DNA from: Thermobifida fusca NBRC 14071 = JCM 3263
GTDB taxonomy: Bacteria; Actinomycetota; Actinomycetes; Streptosporangiales; Streptosporangiaceae
Direction: 5' to 3'
Assembly: GCF_001592045.1 (NCBI RefSeq)
Contig: NZ_BCWB01000034.1
Location: forward strand, 1 to 64,000
DNA length: 64,000 nucleotides
In this document: positions 18,205-25,981 of the stretch, piece by piece
Numbering within the stretch: position 1 is the first letter of the stretch
Layout: every line of letters begins with the position of its first letter
Notes under the pieces: model-generated
What the model was told of the DNA's origin: nothing
Seen by the model: only the letters and a program-made list of their open reading frames with translations
Databases searched by the model: none
Made by a program: the position numbers and the translations under genes

Positions 18205-18578
18205 GGTGGGAGAAGTCGGCGAGGGGAGTGCCGGGTCGACGAAAGTACGGCCCGGCACCCCGCTCGCGCCGGGCCGTACACCTAATTGGACGTACCAGCG
18301 GTGGGGTTGGTTGGCAAAAGAACAGGGGTTTTCCGAAAAACTCCGCGTGGCCCGCGGCACCGCCGCAGCCGGCATCGTCGAAACCACGCTTTTCAACTCC
18401 GGTCACAGTGGGAAGAGCAATGACTGTGCCGGAACAACACGCCTACGGGGAAGAGTTGTACTTCAACGAGGGCAATGGCACAGAGTTGCCGGTACGCCCC
18501 GTAGGCTGAAAATAAGACGGACCTCTCCCGGGGGACCACGGACCCACATCGGGTCGATCCGCGCGGGAGTGTGAGGAT
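18205..18578 (+). other. 374-base gap inside the radical-SAM / DUF2344 pair
   Basis: No gene is visible. A hairpin with arms gtgccggg (18229-18236) and cccggcac (near 18252-18259) can terminate the radical-SAM transcript. The rest is less GC-rich (about 18275-18350 and 18400-18470) and likely contains the promoter of the DUF2344-rne-rplU group. Confidence 0.4.
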
Positions 18579-19445
18579 TTGAGGAAAGGAGCAGAGCTGC
18601 CCCCCGCACTTGAGGGCGCCGATTCGCTCTCCAACGGAAGCCAGGCCCAACGGTTGCGTGTGCGGTACGCGAAGCGCCACCGCATGAGATTCGCGAGCCA
18701 TCGCGATATCGCTCGCGTACTTGAGCGTGCACTGCGCCGGGCCGAGGTACCCGTAGCTTTTTCGGCGGGGTTCTCGCCTCATCCCAAGATCTCCTACGCG
18801 GGTGCGGCTCCCACGGGAGTGGCAAGTGAGGCGGAGTATTGCGAGCTCACTCTGGCCGAGCCGATGGACCCCGAACGTGTCCGGGAGCGGCTCAACGCCG
18901 CGATGCCGGACGGTATCGCCATCCTCGACGTGGTCCCGGCAGCGACCAGCGGTTGGGCAGACCGTCTGGAAGCATCGGAGTGGCGAATCGAACTTCCCGG
19001 TGTCGGCCCCGACGACGCCGAGGCAGCCGTTGCCGCGTTCCTCGCGGCCGAGCAGGTTGAAGTGGAGCGACTCACCAAGAAAGGGCGTCGCCGGTTCGAC
19101 GTACGCCCGGCCGTGTTCCTGCTGGACGTCGCTAGGCGCGCCGCAACGGAACGACAAGAGACATATGCCATACTTCGCTTGATCGTGCGGCATACCACTC
19201 CTGTCGTACGACCCGACGACGTGGTGACCGGCCTCCGTCAGATCGCCGATCTCGCCTTGCCAGCACCGGCCAGGATGACCAGGTTGGCGCAGGGGCCGCT
19301 TGATGAGGATTCCGGAACCATCGCGGACCCGCTCGCCGTCGACGCTGCGGCCGCGAGGCCAGGCGCCACCGTCGTCAGCGCACACGCCGGATCCGCAGCG
19401 GCGCGGTCCGGATCGGGGAACGTGAGCGCAGTTCAAGGACTTTGA
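18579..19445 (+). CDS. DUF2344 radical-SAM-linked protein (TIGR03936)
   Basis: The 288-residue product has the family core QRLRVRYAKRHRMRFASHRD beginning near residue 27, then AGFSPHPKISYA and further conserved blocks to about residue 215, with an Ala-rich tail. The family is defined by its constant pairing with TIGR03960 radical SAM proteins, sometimes as a fusion; no reaction is assigned. The start is uncertain: TTG 18579, or the CTG at 18597 that is ideally spaced behind AAAGGAG (18585-18591). It is upstream of RNase E/G, separated by 118 bases. Confidence 0.75.
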   Translation: MRKGAELPPALEGADSLSNGSQAQRLRVRYAKRHRMRFASHRDIARVLERALRRAEVPVAFSAGFSPHPKISYAGAAPTGVASEAEYCELTLAEPMDPERVRERLNAAMPDGIAILDVVPAATSGWADRLEASEWRIELPGVGPDDAEAAVAAFLAAEQVEVERLTKKGRRRFDVRPAVFLLDVARRAATERQETYAILRLIVRHTTPVVRPDDVVTGLRQIADLALPAPARMTRLAQGPLDEDSGTIADPLAVDAAAARPGATVVSAHAGSAAARSGSGNVSAVQGL

Positions 19446-19563
19446 CCGGCGTCGCCGTGATGGCGACGCCGGTGTGGATATTGACAGCGATAGTTCTCAG
19501 GCGCCGCGGCCGGGCACCTCGTGCGGGGCCGTGCCCGAGAACTTTTGACGGGAGACCGCCCGG

Positions 19564-22290
19564 ATGCTCGAGAACGAGCCCAACAACGGTGTGGATAGCA
19601 CCGAGGGGACAACTGAAATAGAGACAAGCACACGATCGAACGGTTCGACCGTCGTCGGCATGTCCGGTACGGTGCGCCTGGCCCAGCCGGTACGCCGAGG
19701 CCGAGCCGCAAGCAGGCCCGCGGGACCACCGCCCGAACCCGACCCGATCCCGGTGACGGCGCGGACGACCGTGGCTGCCACCTCTATCGAGCTGGTCACT
19801 GACCCGGCTCCGTCGAAGTCAGCCGCCGAGGACACGGCAGAGGAGGAGCCGAAACGGCGGAGTCGTAAGACCACGGCCCGTACCTCGCGCACCCGTACCC
19901 GGAGCAGGACAGCGACCACCGACGATACCGAGCCGACCGGCCAGGACACGACCCCAGGAGCGGAACGGAGCAGCGGGGAGAGCGCCGCGCAGGCCGCGCC
20001 CGCGGGCAACACTCTCGCGCCCGCGGCCCAGGACACGCGTCCTGCTGACCCTAGCGCGGTAGCCGCCGTCACCTTCCAACCGCCCATGGTGGTCTTCCAA
20101 CCGCCGGTCGTGGAGTCGGTAGAGCCGGACAGCCCGCAGGACGCGGGGGAGGAGCTGGACGAGGCCGAGGATCTCAGCGCGGAGATCGAACTGGCGGTGG
20201 AGGAGCGCCCCACCCGCCGCAGGCGGCGGAGGAGGCGCAACCGGTCCCGCAGCGGGGACGACGGCGAGGCCGCTGATACCAGCGACACCACGGACGACGC
20301 GGAGACGACGGCCGACGAGACCGAGAAAGGCAGCGCGGGGGAGGCACCTGCCGCTGCCGCCGCGGACACGACCGAGGAGACCGAGGCGACGACGACCGGT
20401 ACCCGGCGTCGCCGTCGGCGCCGCCGCCGTTCCGGGGTAGAGGTCACCACCGAGCCGGAAGCCGATGATCAGTCCAGTACGGCGGCCCGCACTCGTCCCG
20501 CCCGCGCTGAACGGCCGATCGAGGAAGAAGTGCAGGCGGTCCGCGGGTCGACGCGTTTGGAAGCCAAGCGGCAGCGCCGTCGGGAAGGACGGGAGCAGGG
20601 ACGCCGCCGCCCCACCATCATCACCGAGTCGGAGTTCCTGGCCCGCCGCGAGTCCGTCAAACGTGACCTGATCGTCCGCCGGATCGGGGAACGCACCCAG
20701 ATCGCCGTGCTCGAAGACAACGTGCTCGTCGAGCACTACGTGGACCGTGCCGACCACAAGTCGTACGTCGGCAACGTCTACCTGGGTCGGGTGCAGAACG
20801 TGCTGCCGTCGATGGAGGCGGCCTTCGTCGACATCGGCAAAGGGCGCAACGCAGTACTGTACGCGGGCGAAGTCAACTGGGACGCCACCGGCCTGGAAGG
20901 CCAGCCCCGCCGGATCGAGTCGGTGCTCAAGTCCGGCCAGTCTGTGCTGGTGCAGGTCACCAAAGACCCGGTCGGGCACAAAGGTGCCCGGTTGACCAGC
21001 CAGATCAGCCTGCCCGGCCGCTACTTGGTGTATGTGCCTGACGGCTCGATGACGGGCATCAGCCGCAAGCTGCCCGACAAGGAACGGGCCCGGCTCAAGC
21101 AGATCTTGAAGAAGGTCATGCCCAACGGGGCCGGCGTGATCGTGCGTACCGCGGCAGAGGGGGCCAGCGAAGAGGAGCTGGAGCGCGACATCGCCCGCCT
21201 GTCGCAGCAGTGGGAGTCCATCAAGCGCAAGGCGAAGTCAGCGACCGCCCCGGCGCTCCTCAGCAGCGAACCAGACCTCACCATCCGCGTGGTCCGGGAC
21301 ATTTTCAACGAAGATTTCTCCAGCCTCGTCGTCTCCGGCGACGATGCGTGGGAGACCATCCGCGACTACGTCAACCAGGTCGCCCCACACTTGGCGGACC
21401 GTCTGTCGCACTGGACCGAAGACCGCGACATCTTCGAGGCCTACCGCATCGATGAGCAGATCGCCAAGGCGCTGGAGCGCAAAGTGTGGCTGCCCAGCGG
21501 CGGTTCGCTGATCATCGACCGTACCGAGGCGATGACGGTCATCGACGTCAACACCGGCAAGTTCACCGGCCAGGGCGGGAACCTTGAGGAGACGGTCACC
21601 AAGAACAACCTCGAGGCGGCCGAGGAGATCGTGCGCCAGCTCCGACTGCGGGACATCGGCGGCATCATCGTCATCGACTTCATCGACATGGTGCTGGAAA
21701 GCAACCGCGACTTGGTGCTACGCCGCATGCTGGAATGCCTGTCCCGGGACCGCACCAAGCACCAGGTGGCCGAGGTCACGTCGCTGGGCCTGGTTCAGAT
21801 GACGCGCAAGCGGGTCGGCCAAGGGTTGCTAGAGGCTTTCTCGCACACCTGCGAGCACTGCAACGGCCGCGGCCTCATCCTGCAGACCGATCTGCTCGAG
21901 TCCAAGTCCGGCGGGCGCAAGAAGAAGAACAAGAACAACGGCGCGAATAAGAACGGCGTCGGCGCGGAGAAAACCTCGGCAGACCAGGGCAAGGCCACGG
22001 ACAAGGCGCGGGCCGGCGGAGACGCCGAGACTGCAGCGCAGGCCGAGGCTAACGGCGGTGCCACGCGTACCGCCAAAGATGTTGCGGGATCGCCCGAGAA
22101 ACAGGAGGATTCGGTTCCATCCATCTCGGAGTCCGGCAGCGAGTCCTCCGCGCAGGCGAACGCTGTCCCGGAGACGAAGGAGGCTGCTGAACAGCCAGCC
22201 GAGACAGTGGCGGAACGCCCCCGGCGCCGCCGGATCCGGCGCAGGGCCGGGGTGGTCGTCTCCGAGACGGCGGTGGCTGAAGCCGGATGA
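19564..22290 (+). CDS. rne: ribonuclease E/G
   Basis: A 908-residue endoribonuclease. Residues 1-335 are low-complexity: alternating acidic/Thr-rich tracts and arginine runs (two blocks of eight to ten Arg near 218-227 and 283-292), probably disordered and RNA-binding. The catalytic core follows: an S1-type RNA-binding domain (about 375-490, KSYVGNVYLGRV), the RNase-H-like and DNase-I-like parts with the metal-binding DVNTGKF and IDFIDM, and the zinc-link CEHCNGRG near 765. The last 130 residues are again acidic/Ala-rich. As in mycobacterial and Streptomyces enzymes, the scaffolding tail is placed N-terminally. It initiates mRNA decay and rRNA processing. It precedes rplU behind a GCAT-loop hairpin. 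Confidence 0.93.
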   Translation: MLENEPNNGVDSTEGTTEIETSTRSNGSTVVGMSGTVRLAQPVRRGRAASRPAGPPPEPDPIPVTARTTVAATSIELVTDPAPSKSAAEDTAEEEPKRRSRKTTARTSRTRTRSRTATTDDTEPTGQDTTPGAERSSGESAAQAAPAGNTLAPAAQDTRPADPSAVAAVTFQPPMVVFQPPVVESVEPDSPQDAGEELDEAEDLSAEIELAVEERPTRRRRRRRRNRSRSGDDGEAADTSDTTDDAETTADETEKGSAGEAPAAAAADTTEETEATTTGTRRRRRRRRRSGVEVTTEPEADDQSSTAARTRPARAERPIEEEVQAVRGSTRLEAKRQRRREGREQGRRRPTIITESEFLARRESVKRDLIVRRIGERTQIAVLEDNVLVEHYVDRADHKSYVGNVYLGRVQNVLPSMEAAFVDIGKGRNAVLYAGEVNWDATGLEGQPRRIESVLKSGQSVLVQVTKDPVGHKGARLTSQISLPGRYLVYVPDGSMTGISRKLPDKERARLKQILKKVMPNGAGVIVRTAAEGASEEELERDIARLSQQWESIKRKAKSATAPALLSSEPDLTIRVVRDIFNEDFSSLVVSGDDAWETIRDYVNQVAPHLADRLSHWTEDRDIFEAYRIDEQIAKALERKVWLPSGGSLIIDRTEAMTVIDVNTGKFTGQGGNLEETVTKNNLEAAEEIVRQLRLRDIGGIIVIDFIDMVLESNRDLVLRRMLECLSRDRTKHQVAEVTSLGLVQMTRKRVGQGLLEAFSHTCEHCNGRGLILQTDLLESKSGGRKKKNKNNGANKNGVGAEKTSADQGKATDKARAGGDAETAAQAEANGGATRTAKDVAGSPEKQEDSVPSISESGSESSAQANAVPETKEAAEQPAETVAERPRRRRIRRRAGVVVSETAVAEAG

Positions 22291-22295
22291 TCGTC

Positions 22296-22321
22296 AGCCG
22301 GGCGGGGCATCCCGCCCGGCT
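22296..22321 (+). terminator. hairpin after rne
   Basis: Perfect 11-base arms (agccgggcggg / cccgcccggct) with a GCAT tetraloop, four bases after the rne stop. No T-run follows. Confidence 0.7.
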
Positions 22322-22516
22322 CCGACCGCTGCAGCGTGCAGACCTCCTGCGAGCGAGTGGTAGGCTGAAATACGGTGCGTCGGCGCGCCCCACATGTTCG
22401 CGCGCCTGAGACCTCCTTTCAATCCCTGCTGCCGCTTGCGGGCGGCGAGCGGGTTGATGACCGCGGTCGATTGTGAGCGCATTCTTTTCTGTAGCGAACA
22501 GGAAGTGAGTTTCCCG

Positions 22517-22828
22517 GTGTACGCGATCGTGCGAGCGGGCGGCCGACAGGAAAAGGTCTCCGTCGATGACGTGGTGACCATCGACAGGGTGGCCAAAGAG
22601 GCCGGTGACACGCTCAACCTCGAGCCGCTGCTTGTCGTGGACAACGGCAAGGTTGTCAGCGATGCAGCCGAGCTGAACAAGTACCAGGTCACCGCTGAGG
22701 TCCTCGGTGAAGTGACCGGACCCAAGATCAAGATCCTGAAGTACAAGAGCAAGACCGGTTACAAGAGGCGTCTGGGACACCGTCAGAAGTACACCCAGAT
22801 CCGGGTCACCGGTATCGCCGCGAAGTAG
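22517..22828 (+). CDS. rplU: 50S ribosomal protein L21
   Basis: 103 residues, the normal L21 length, beginning with YAIVRAGGRQEKV and ending with the RNA-binding block KRRLGHRQKYTQIRVTGI. The GTG at 22517 follows AGGAAGTGAG; an open frame reaches further upstream but lacks family similarity. The 140-base leader after a TAGGCT -10-like element (near 22361) could host autogenous control. rpmA follows after 15 bases. Confidence 0.95.
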   Translation: MYAIVRAGGRQEKVSVDDVVTIDRVAKEAGDTLNLEPLLVVDNGKVVSDAAELNKYQVTAEVLGEVTGPKIKILKYKSKTGYKRRLGHRQKYTQIRVTGIAAK

Positions 22829-22843
22829 CGGGAGGAGCGCGAG

Positions 22844-23110
22844 ATGGCACACAAGAAGGGCGCGTCGTCCAGCCGTAACGGACGCGACTCCAACGCCAAG
22901 CGGCTCGGCGTCAAGCGCTTCGGTGGACAGTACGTCAAGGCTGGCGAGATCCTGGTCCGCCAGCGCGGTACCCGTTTCCACCCCGGTGACAACGTCGGTC
23001 GAGGCGGTGACGACACTCTGTTTGCTCTGGTCGCAGGCAGGGTCGAGTTCGGAAACCTGCGGGGCCGCAAAGCCGTAAGCGTCATCCCGACCCCCGTCGC
23101 CAGTGAATAG
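22844..23110 (+). CDS. rpmA: 50S ribosomal protein L27
   Basis: 88 residues starting [21 protein letters not shown], the conserved N terminus that reaches the peptidyl-transferase centre. There is no Firmicutes-type N-terminal propeptide. GGGAGGAG gives a strong ribosome site. It is co-transcribed with rplU; obgE follows after a long perfect hairpin. Confidence 0.97.
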   Translation: MAHKKGASSSRNGRDSNAKRLGVKRFGGQYVKAGEILVRQRGTRFHPGDNVGRGGDDTLFALVAGRVEFGNLRGRKAVSVIPTPVASE

Positions 23111-23132
23111 GCCCGGGGAGACGGTGTAGTAA

Positions 23133-23169
23133 ACGTGAGGCGGGCCAGTGACACTGGCCCGCCTCACGT
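23133..23169 (+). repeat. perfect 18-base inverted repeat between rpmA and obgE
   Basis: acgtgaggcgggccagtg at 23133-23150 and its exact complement at 23152-23169, one base between. The RNA hairpin would be very stable. No T-run follows, so it may be a U-less terminator or attenuator after rpmA, or an mRNA-stability element. Confidence 0.75.
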
Positions 23170-23205
23170 GCGTTCGACCACCAGACGGATCGAGGAGCCA
23201 GCGAC

Positions 23206-24570
23206 ATGTCCGATTTCGTCGACGAAGCGGTCTTGCATCTCAAGGCCGGGGACGGCGGGCACGGCTGCGTCTCTATCCACCGGGAGAAGTTCAAGCCGCT
23301 GGGCGGCCCCGACGGCGGTAACGGCGGCCACGGTGGGGACGTGATCCTGGAGGTCGACCGCAACACCGCAACCCTGTTGGAGTACCAGCGCCGCCCGCAC
23401 CGCAAGGCGGAGAACGGTGCTCCCGGGCAGGGAAGCAACCGTTCCGGGGCGAGCGGCGCCGACCTGGTCCTGCCGGTCCCCGACGGCACCGTGGTGACCA
23501 CCTTGGACGGGGAAGTGATCGCGGACCTGGTCGGCCACGGGACCCGGCTGGTCGTCGCCCGGGGCGGCCGAGGCGGGCTCGGCAACGCCGCCCTCGCCTC
23601 CCCGAAACGCAAAGCCCCCGGGTTCGCACTCAAAGGGGAGCCCGGAGAGAAAGTCGACATCCGCCTGGAGCTGAAGACCATCGCCGATGTCGGCCTCGTC
23701 GGTTTTCCCAGCGCGGGCAAGTCGTCGCTGATCGCGGCGATGTCGGCGGCCCGCCCGAAGATCGCCGACTACCCGTTCACCACGCTTGTGCCCAACCTCG
23801 GCGTCGTGGAAGCGGGACAGACCCAGTACGTGGTCGCCGACGTTCCCGGGCTCATTCCTGGCGCGAGCGAAGGCAAAGGACTGGGACTGGAGTTCCTGCG
23901 CCACGTGGAACGCTGCTCCACCCTGCTCCACGTCCTGGACTGCGCCACCTACGAACCGGGACGGGACCCCATCAGCGACCTCGAAGCCGTGGAACGGGAA
24001 TTGGCCGTCTACGGGGAACGCACCGGCGTGGACCTGTCCGACCGGCCGCGGCTCGTGGCGTTGAACAAGATCGACGTGCCGGAGGCACGTGAGCTCGCCG
24101 AACTCGTCGAACCCATGCTGGTGGAACGCGGATACCGGGTGCTCCAGGTCTCTGCAGCCACCCGGGAAGGGCTGAAGGAACTGGCCTATGCGCTCGGCGA
24201 GCAGGTGGCCGCAGCCCGCGCCGCCCGCCCGCCGGAGGAGCCGACCCGCCTGATCCTGCGGCCGCGCGAGATCGGCGAAATCCCCTTCCAAGTCATCCCG
24301 CTCGGCAACAACGTCTTCCGGGTGATCGGCGACAAGCCCACCCGCTGGGTGCGCCAAACGGACTTCAGCAACGACGAAGCTGTCGGCTATCTCGCGGACC
24401 GGCTCAACCGTCTCGGGATCGAGGAGGCCCTCGCAGAAGCGGGCGCTACCGCAGGCGCCGAGGTGCACATCGGGGACGAGGACAACCCCGTGGTCTTCGA
24501 CTGGGATCCCACGGTCGACAGCGAGCAGACTGTGCTGGGCCCGCGCGGCACCGATCCCCGGTTGAGCTGA
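23206..24570 (+). CDS. obgE: GTPase Obg/CgtA
   Basis: A 454-residue essential GTPase with three domains: the glycine-rich Obg fold (about 1-158, [10 protein letters not shown] and [10 protein letters not shown]), the G domain (about 160-340; P-loop GFPSAGKSS, switch region [20 protein letters not shown]) and the C-terminal OCT domain (about 355-430). It takes part in 50S assembly and stress signalling. GAGGAG precedes the ATG. The order rplU-rpmA-obg-proB is the conserved actinobacterial one. Confidence 0.96.
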   Translation: MSDFVDEAVLHLKAGDGGHGCVSIHREKFKPLGGPDGGNGGHGGDVILEVDRNTATLLEYQRRPHRKAENGAPGQGSNRSGASGADLVLPVPDGTVVTTLDGEVIADLVGHGTRLVVARGGRGGLGNAALASPKRKAPGFALKGEPGEKVDIRLELKTIADVGLVGFPSAGKSSLIAAMSAARPKIADYPFTTLVPNLGVVEAGQTQYVVADVPGLIPGASEGKGLGLEFLRHVERCSTLLHVLDCATYEPGRDPISDLEAVERELAVYGERTGVDLSDRPRLVALNKIDVPEARELAELVEPMLVERGYRVLQVSAATREGLKELAYALGEQVAAARAARPPEEPTRLILRPREIGEIPFQVIPLGNNVFRVIGDKPTRWVRQTDFSNDEAVGYLADRLNRLGIEEALAEAGATAGAEVHIGDEDNPVVFDWDPTVDSEQTVLGPRGTDPRLS

Positions 24571-24598
24571 TCCCCGTGACGCGAAAGGACAGGTAAAC

Positions 24599-25765
24599 GT
24601 GGGCACAGGCGTCGGTCAGACGCGTGCGGAAATCGCTCAGGCGCGACGAGTCGTGGTCAAGGTGGGCTCCTCCTCTCTCACCACCCCGCAAGGCGGCCTC
24701 GACCACGAGCGGATCCGCGACCTCACCGACGTGCTGGCGGAACGCCGCAAAGCGGGCACCGAAGTGGTGCTGGTCTCCTCCGGAGCGGTCGCCGCGGGAA
24801 TGGCTCCCCTGGGCCTCACCCAGCGGCCCCGCGACCTCGCTACCCAGCAGGCCGCGGCCAGCGTAGGCCAAGGGCTGCTCCTGGCCCGCTACACCGCCGA
24901 GTTCGCCCGGCATTCGCTGACTGCCGCGCAGATCCTGTTGACCGCCGACGACCTGATGCGCCGCGCCCAGTACCGCAACGCGCAGCGCGCGATGAGCCGC
25001 CTGCTGGAGATCGGCGCGGTGCCGATCGTCAACGAGAACGACACGGTCGCCACCCACGAGATCCGGTTCGGCGACAACGACCGGCTCGCCGCCCTCGTCG
25101 CCCACTTGCTGCGCGCGGACGTGCTGGTGCTGTTGACCGACGTGGACGCGCTGTACGACGGGAACCCGTCCCTGCCGACGAGCACACGCATCACCCAGGT
25201 CAACGGCCCGGAGGATCTTGTCGGGGTGGACCTCGGCAGCGCGAACAAGCGCGGGGTGGGGACCGGCGGCATGATCACCAAGGTCGAATCCGCGCGGATC
25301 GCGACCGAAGCGGGGGTGGCTACTGTGCTGACCTCGGCGGCCAACGCCCGGGCTGCGCTCCGAGGTGATCCCGTCGGCACGTTCTTCGTCCCCGCGGAAC
25401 ACCGCCGCCCGTCCAGCCGCCAACTCTGGCTGGCCCATGCGACGGCGGGCCGCGGCAGTGTCTTCTTGGACCCGGGGGCGGTGCATGCCGTGGTCACCGA
25501 GAAAGCGTCCCTGCTGCCCGCGGGGGTCATCAAAGTGGAAGGCGATTTCAACGCGGGCGACCCCGTGGACTTGCGGGACGAGAACGGTGTCCTCGTCGCC
25601 CGCGGCCTGGTCAACTACGACTCTGCGGAGATCCCCGACTTGATGGGCCGCTCCACCCGGTGGCTGGCCCGGGAGCTCGGCGCCGAATACAGCCGCGAGA
25701 TCGTGCACCGCGACGACCTGGTCGTGCTCCGCAACGGCAGCACCAGCGACCGGGAAGCCTGCTGA
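24599..25765 (+). CDS. proB: glutamate 5-kinase
   Basis: A 388-residue enzyme of proline synthesis. The amino-acid-kinase domain (about 15-265) has VVVKVGSSSLT, VSSGAVAAGM and NENDTVA; a PUA domain (about 290-370) follows. It phosphorylates glutamate for ProA. The GTG start lies 28 bases after obgE with AAGGA upstream, so it belongs to that transcript. A strong hairpin ends the unit at 25787-25815. The usual partner proA is not next to it but 7.4 kb further on at 33144. Confidence 0.96.
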   Translation: MGTGVGQTRAEIAQARRVVVKVGSSSLTTPQGGLDHERIRDLTDVLAERRKAGTEVVLVSSGAVAAGMAPLGLTQRPRDLATQQAAASVGQGLLLARYTAEFARHSLTAAQILLTADDLMRRAQYRNAQRAMSRLLEIGAVPIVNENDTVATHEIRFGDNDRLAALVAHLLRADVLVLLTDVDALYDGNPSLPTSTRITQVNGPEDLVGVDLGSANKRGVGTGGMITKVESARIATEAGVATVLTSAANARAALRGDPVGTFFVPAEHRRPSSRQLWLAHATAGRGSVFLDPGAVHAVVTEKASLLPAGVIKVEGDFNAGDPVDLRDENGVLVARGLVNYDSAEIPDLMGRSTRWLARELGAEYSREIVHRDDLVVLRNGSTSDREAC

Positions 25766-25786
25766 CCGCCCCATAATCGGTGAGCT

Positions 25787-25815
25787 GCAGGAGCGCCGCG
25801 CGTCGGCGCTCCTGC
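25787..25815 (+). terminator. terminator hairpin after proB
   Basis: Perfect 12-base arms (gcaggagcgccg / cggcgctcctgc) and a five-base loop, 22 bases after the proB stop. It closes the rplU-rpmA-obgE-proB unit. Confidence 0.75.
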
Positions 25816-25981
25816 GCTGCGCGACACGTGCAACCACCCCAACTGCCCCGAAAAGCACCTTTTGTGGAAGATTTTCGCGGCTCTGGCCGGTGCTTTCCGT
25901 CCGGCTTCTTAGGCTGCCGGTACGCATGTCCCGTGACATAGCGGCCGCGCTAGCGGTCCACGCCGGACGGACGGGGTTCCT

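Noticed and set aside
18036-18574. Small open frames between the radical SAM gene and the DUF2344 gene
   Set aside because: No ribosome site, partial overlap with the radical SAM gene and no conserved-looking sequence.
20200-20440. Repeat array or CRISPR-like repeats in the rne 5' part
   Set aside because: The repetition is CGC/CGG codon runs coding for arginine tracts; there are no regular spacers.
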